Positions 62,703-64,000 of a stretch of 64,000 nucleotides of DNA are shown here, piece after piece; within the stretch, counting starts at the first letter, position 1, and each line of letters opens with the position of its first letter. The stretch is from Desmodus rotundus. Taxonomy: Eukaryota; Chordata; Mammalia; Chiroptera; Phyllostomidae. A program made the position numbers and the translations under genes. Location: positions 174,931,622-174,995,621 of the forward strand of contig NC_071388.1 in assembly GCF_022682495.2 (NCBI RefSeq). The letters are read 5' to 3'. The notes under the pieces were generated by a model. The model was not told where the DNA came from, made no database searches, and worked only from the letters and a program-made list of their open reading frames with translations.

Positions 62703-62742
62703 CTCTCTCTCTCTCTCCACACACACACACACAAACACACAT
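62703..62742 (+). repeat. Compound (TC)n(AC)n microsatellite
   Basis: About nine TC units directly joined to about eight AC units, with one interruption. Confidence 0.95.
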
Positions 62743-62860
62743 AACATATACATATATGTGTAAATAAGTTTACGGGCATATATATATTACACATGTAAAC
62801 AATTCACACCATAAAAATATCAATCTCCCATTCTTTATATACATGTGTGATATATATAAT

Positions 62861-62940
62861 AAATCAAAAGGATATATGAATATGAATTTTTGTATATTTA
62901 TATACTTATATGTGTATGCATGTATATATCCTTTTGATTT
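62861..62940. repeat. Perfect 17-bp inverted repeat, 46-bp loop
   Basis: AAATCAAAAGGATATAT (62861-62877) and ATATATCCTTTTGATTT (62924-62940); the loop is AT-rich with alternating TA/TG. Confidence 0.96.
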
Positions 62941-63619
62941 AAAAATGTCTCATAATTTATTCAGGCCCTTAGTTATAACATTTATTTTATTTTATTTGCT
63001 AATTAGAATTAATGCAGCAGTGATACGTGATACACCGTCTTCTCAGCAGAATGCTCCCCCCTCTCCCAATAAAGAGACGGAAGTTCACAGTGACAGCCTA
63101 GGTGTGCTTTTGGGCGCAAAAACTGAGGCAATTAGAAAACAAAGCCTTGCCTTTTGGTTCTTAACTATTCTCAGTGAGGAACGAATTTAACTTGAGTACA
63201 ATATGGGAAATACTAGATATACCTTTCCAATTTAATTCAGATATTCTTACACACAAATGTTGCAGTTAGAACATAATTTCTTCCAAGCTAAATGTAATCC
63301 ATTTGCTGCCATAGTATATAATGATGCCACAGAAATCTAATGTAATATTAGTTGCTGTACTGTAAAATTCAATGGACTGTGGGTTTGTCTTGAACTCTTT
63401 CCAAGGGAGTTTAATTATATCATACGAAGAGAGTTGCATTTGTTAGACACACAAAGAATAGTGTTTAACATGACACACCAGTGTAGACAGAATAAATTAG
63501 CTCTTTCCTCTCATAAAGCTAAATCTTTATTTTTTCGAGTTATACAAACTTTAAAAATGGGCCTTTTTCTCTTGCAGAGACAATTGGCTATGGATTAGCC
63601 ATCACACCAACAGTTCTGG

Positions 63620-63800
63620 GGGAAGGACCCGGGCTCCAAACTTGTGTTAGGAATCTGATTTCAAGTTCTGGCTCTGCCCCTTGCAGCCACGTGAACCTCA
63701 TCTCACAGCCCTCTTTCCATATGTAGCTTGGCAGTTACGATATGAGGATTAAATGAGATCTGTAATGCGCAAGGCTCTGTAATAGGAAAGGCACTGTTTG
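63620..63800 (+). mobile_element. MIR SINE
   Basis: tctgatttcaagttctggct, ctgccccttgcagccacg, gaggattaaatgagatctgt, aggaaaggcactg. Confidence 0.7.
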
Positions 63801-64000
63801 TTACCTGCTCAAGTGTGTACATATCAAAAGAAGTTTATGTGAATTATTCTTTACTGCTGAAGTCTGAGTCAGAAACCATCACTGGTGACATCTGGGCCCC
63901 GACACTTCAGATCGAGAAATTATTCCTAACTGAAGGTCATAGCAGACATAAAATGTAAATAGGTGGACCTGTGCTAGGGTTAAGTATGTTGCAAATCACT

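Larger units (their letters stand above)
62286..63619. other. Upstream intergenic DNA with simple repeats
   Basis: Holds the compound microsatellite and the 17-bp inverted repeat; otherwise nothing recognisable. The 115-codon frame at 62843-63190 crosses the inverted repeat and resembles no known protein. Confidence 0.5.

Overview
The window is mammalian nuclear DNA from a bat. It carries several copies of a tRNA-derived SINE of the Ves type, which is typical of yangochiropteran bats, together with truncated L1 3' ends and old mammalian repeats (MIR, L2, MER5, Tigger, MaLR-type LTR). No bacterial, viral or operon-like organisation is present.

The only protein-coding gene I can support is the 5' part of TMEFF2 (tomoregulin-2/TENB2), on the minus strand. 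Four coding exons were found by translation and intact GT-AG splice sites: exon 1 (52877-53048, signal peptide), exon 2 (50416-50525) and exon 3 (42172-42301), which together make a complete ten-cysteine follistatin module, and exon 4 (37314-37340), a 27-nt microexon encoding a Ser-Gly/Asp linker. The joined reading frame stays open through all four (172+110+130+27 nt). Exon 5 onward (second follistatin module, EGF domain, transmembrane segment, tail) was not found, so positions 1-37313 are the start of a long intron 4. The 5' leader and promoter lie in a CpG island at about 52.8-54.6 kb. The leader has several upstream ATGs whose reading frames end at or before the main ATG.

Layout: 1-37.3 kb is intron 4 with repeats and no supported exon; 37.3-52.9 kb holds exons 4 to 1 and introns 3 to 1; 52.8-54.6 kb is the CpG-island promoter; 54.6-64 kb is upstream intergenic DNA with two L1 fragments, two SINEs, simple repeats and old repeats.

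The observations most worth a second look are the upstream-ORF arrangement of TMEFF2, the frame-neutral microexon carrying SGXG glycosaminoglycan-attachment motifs, a clean twin-primed (internally inverted) L1 insertion with a 16-bp target duplication, several perfect hairpins or palindromes, and one unusually long unexplained ORF (214 codons) in intron 4. I found no evidence for a new multi-gene system. Repeat family names come from recognition by eye and boundaries are approximate unless a target-site duplication is given.
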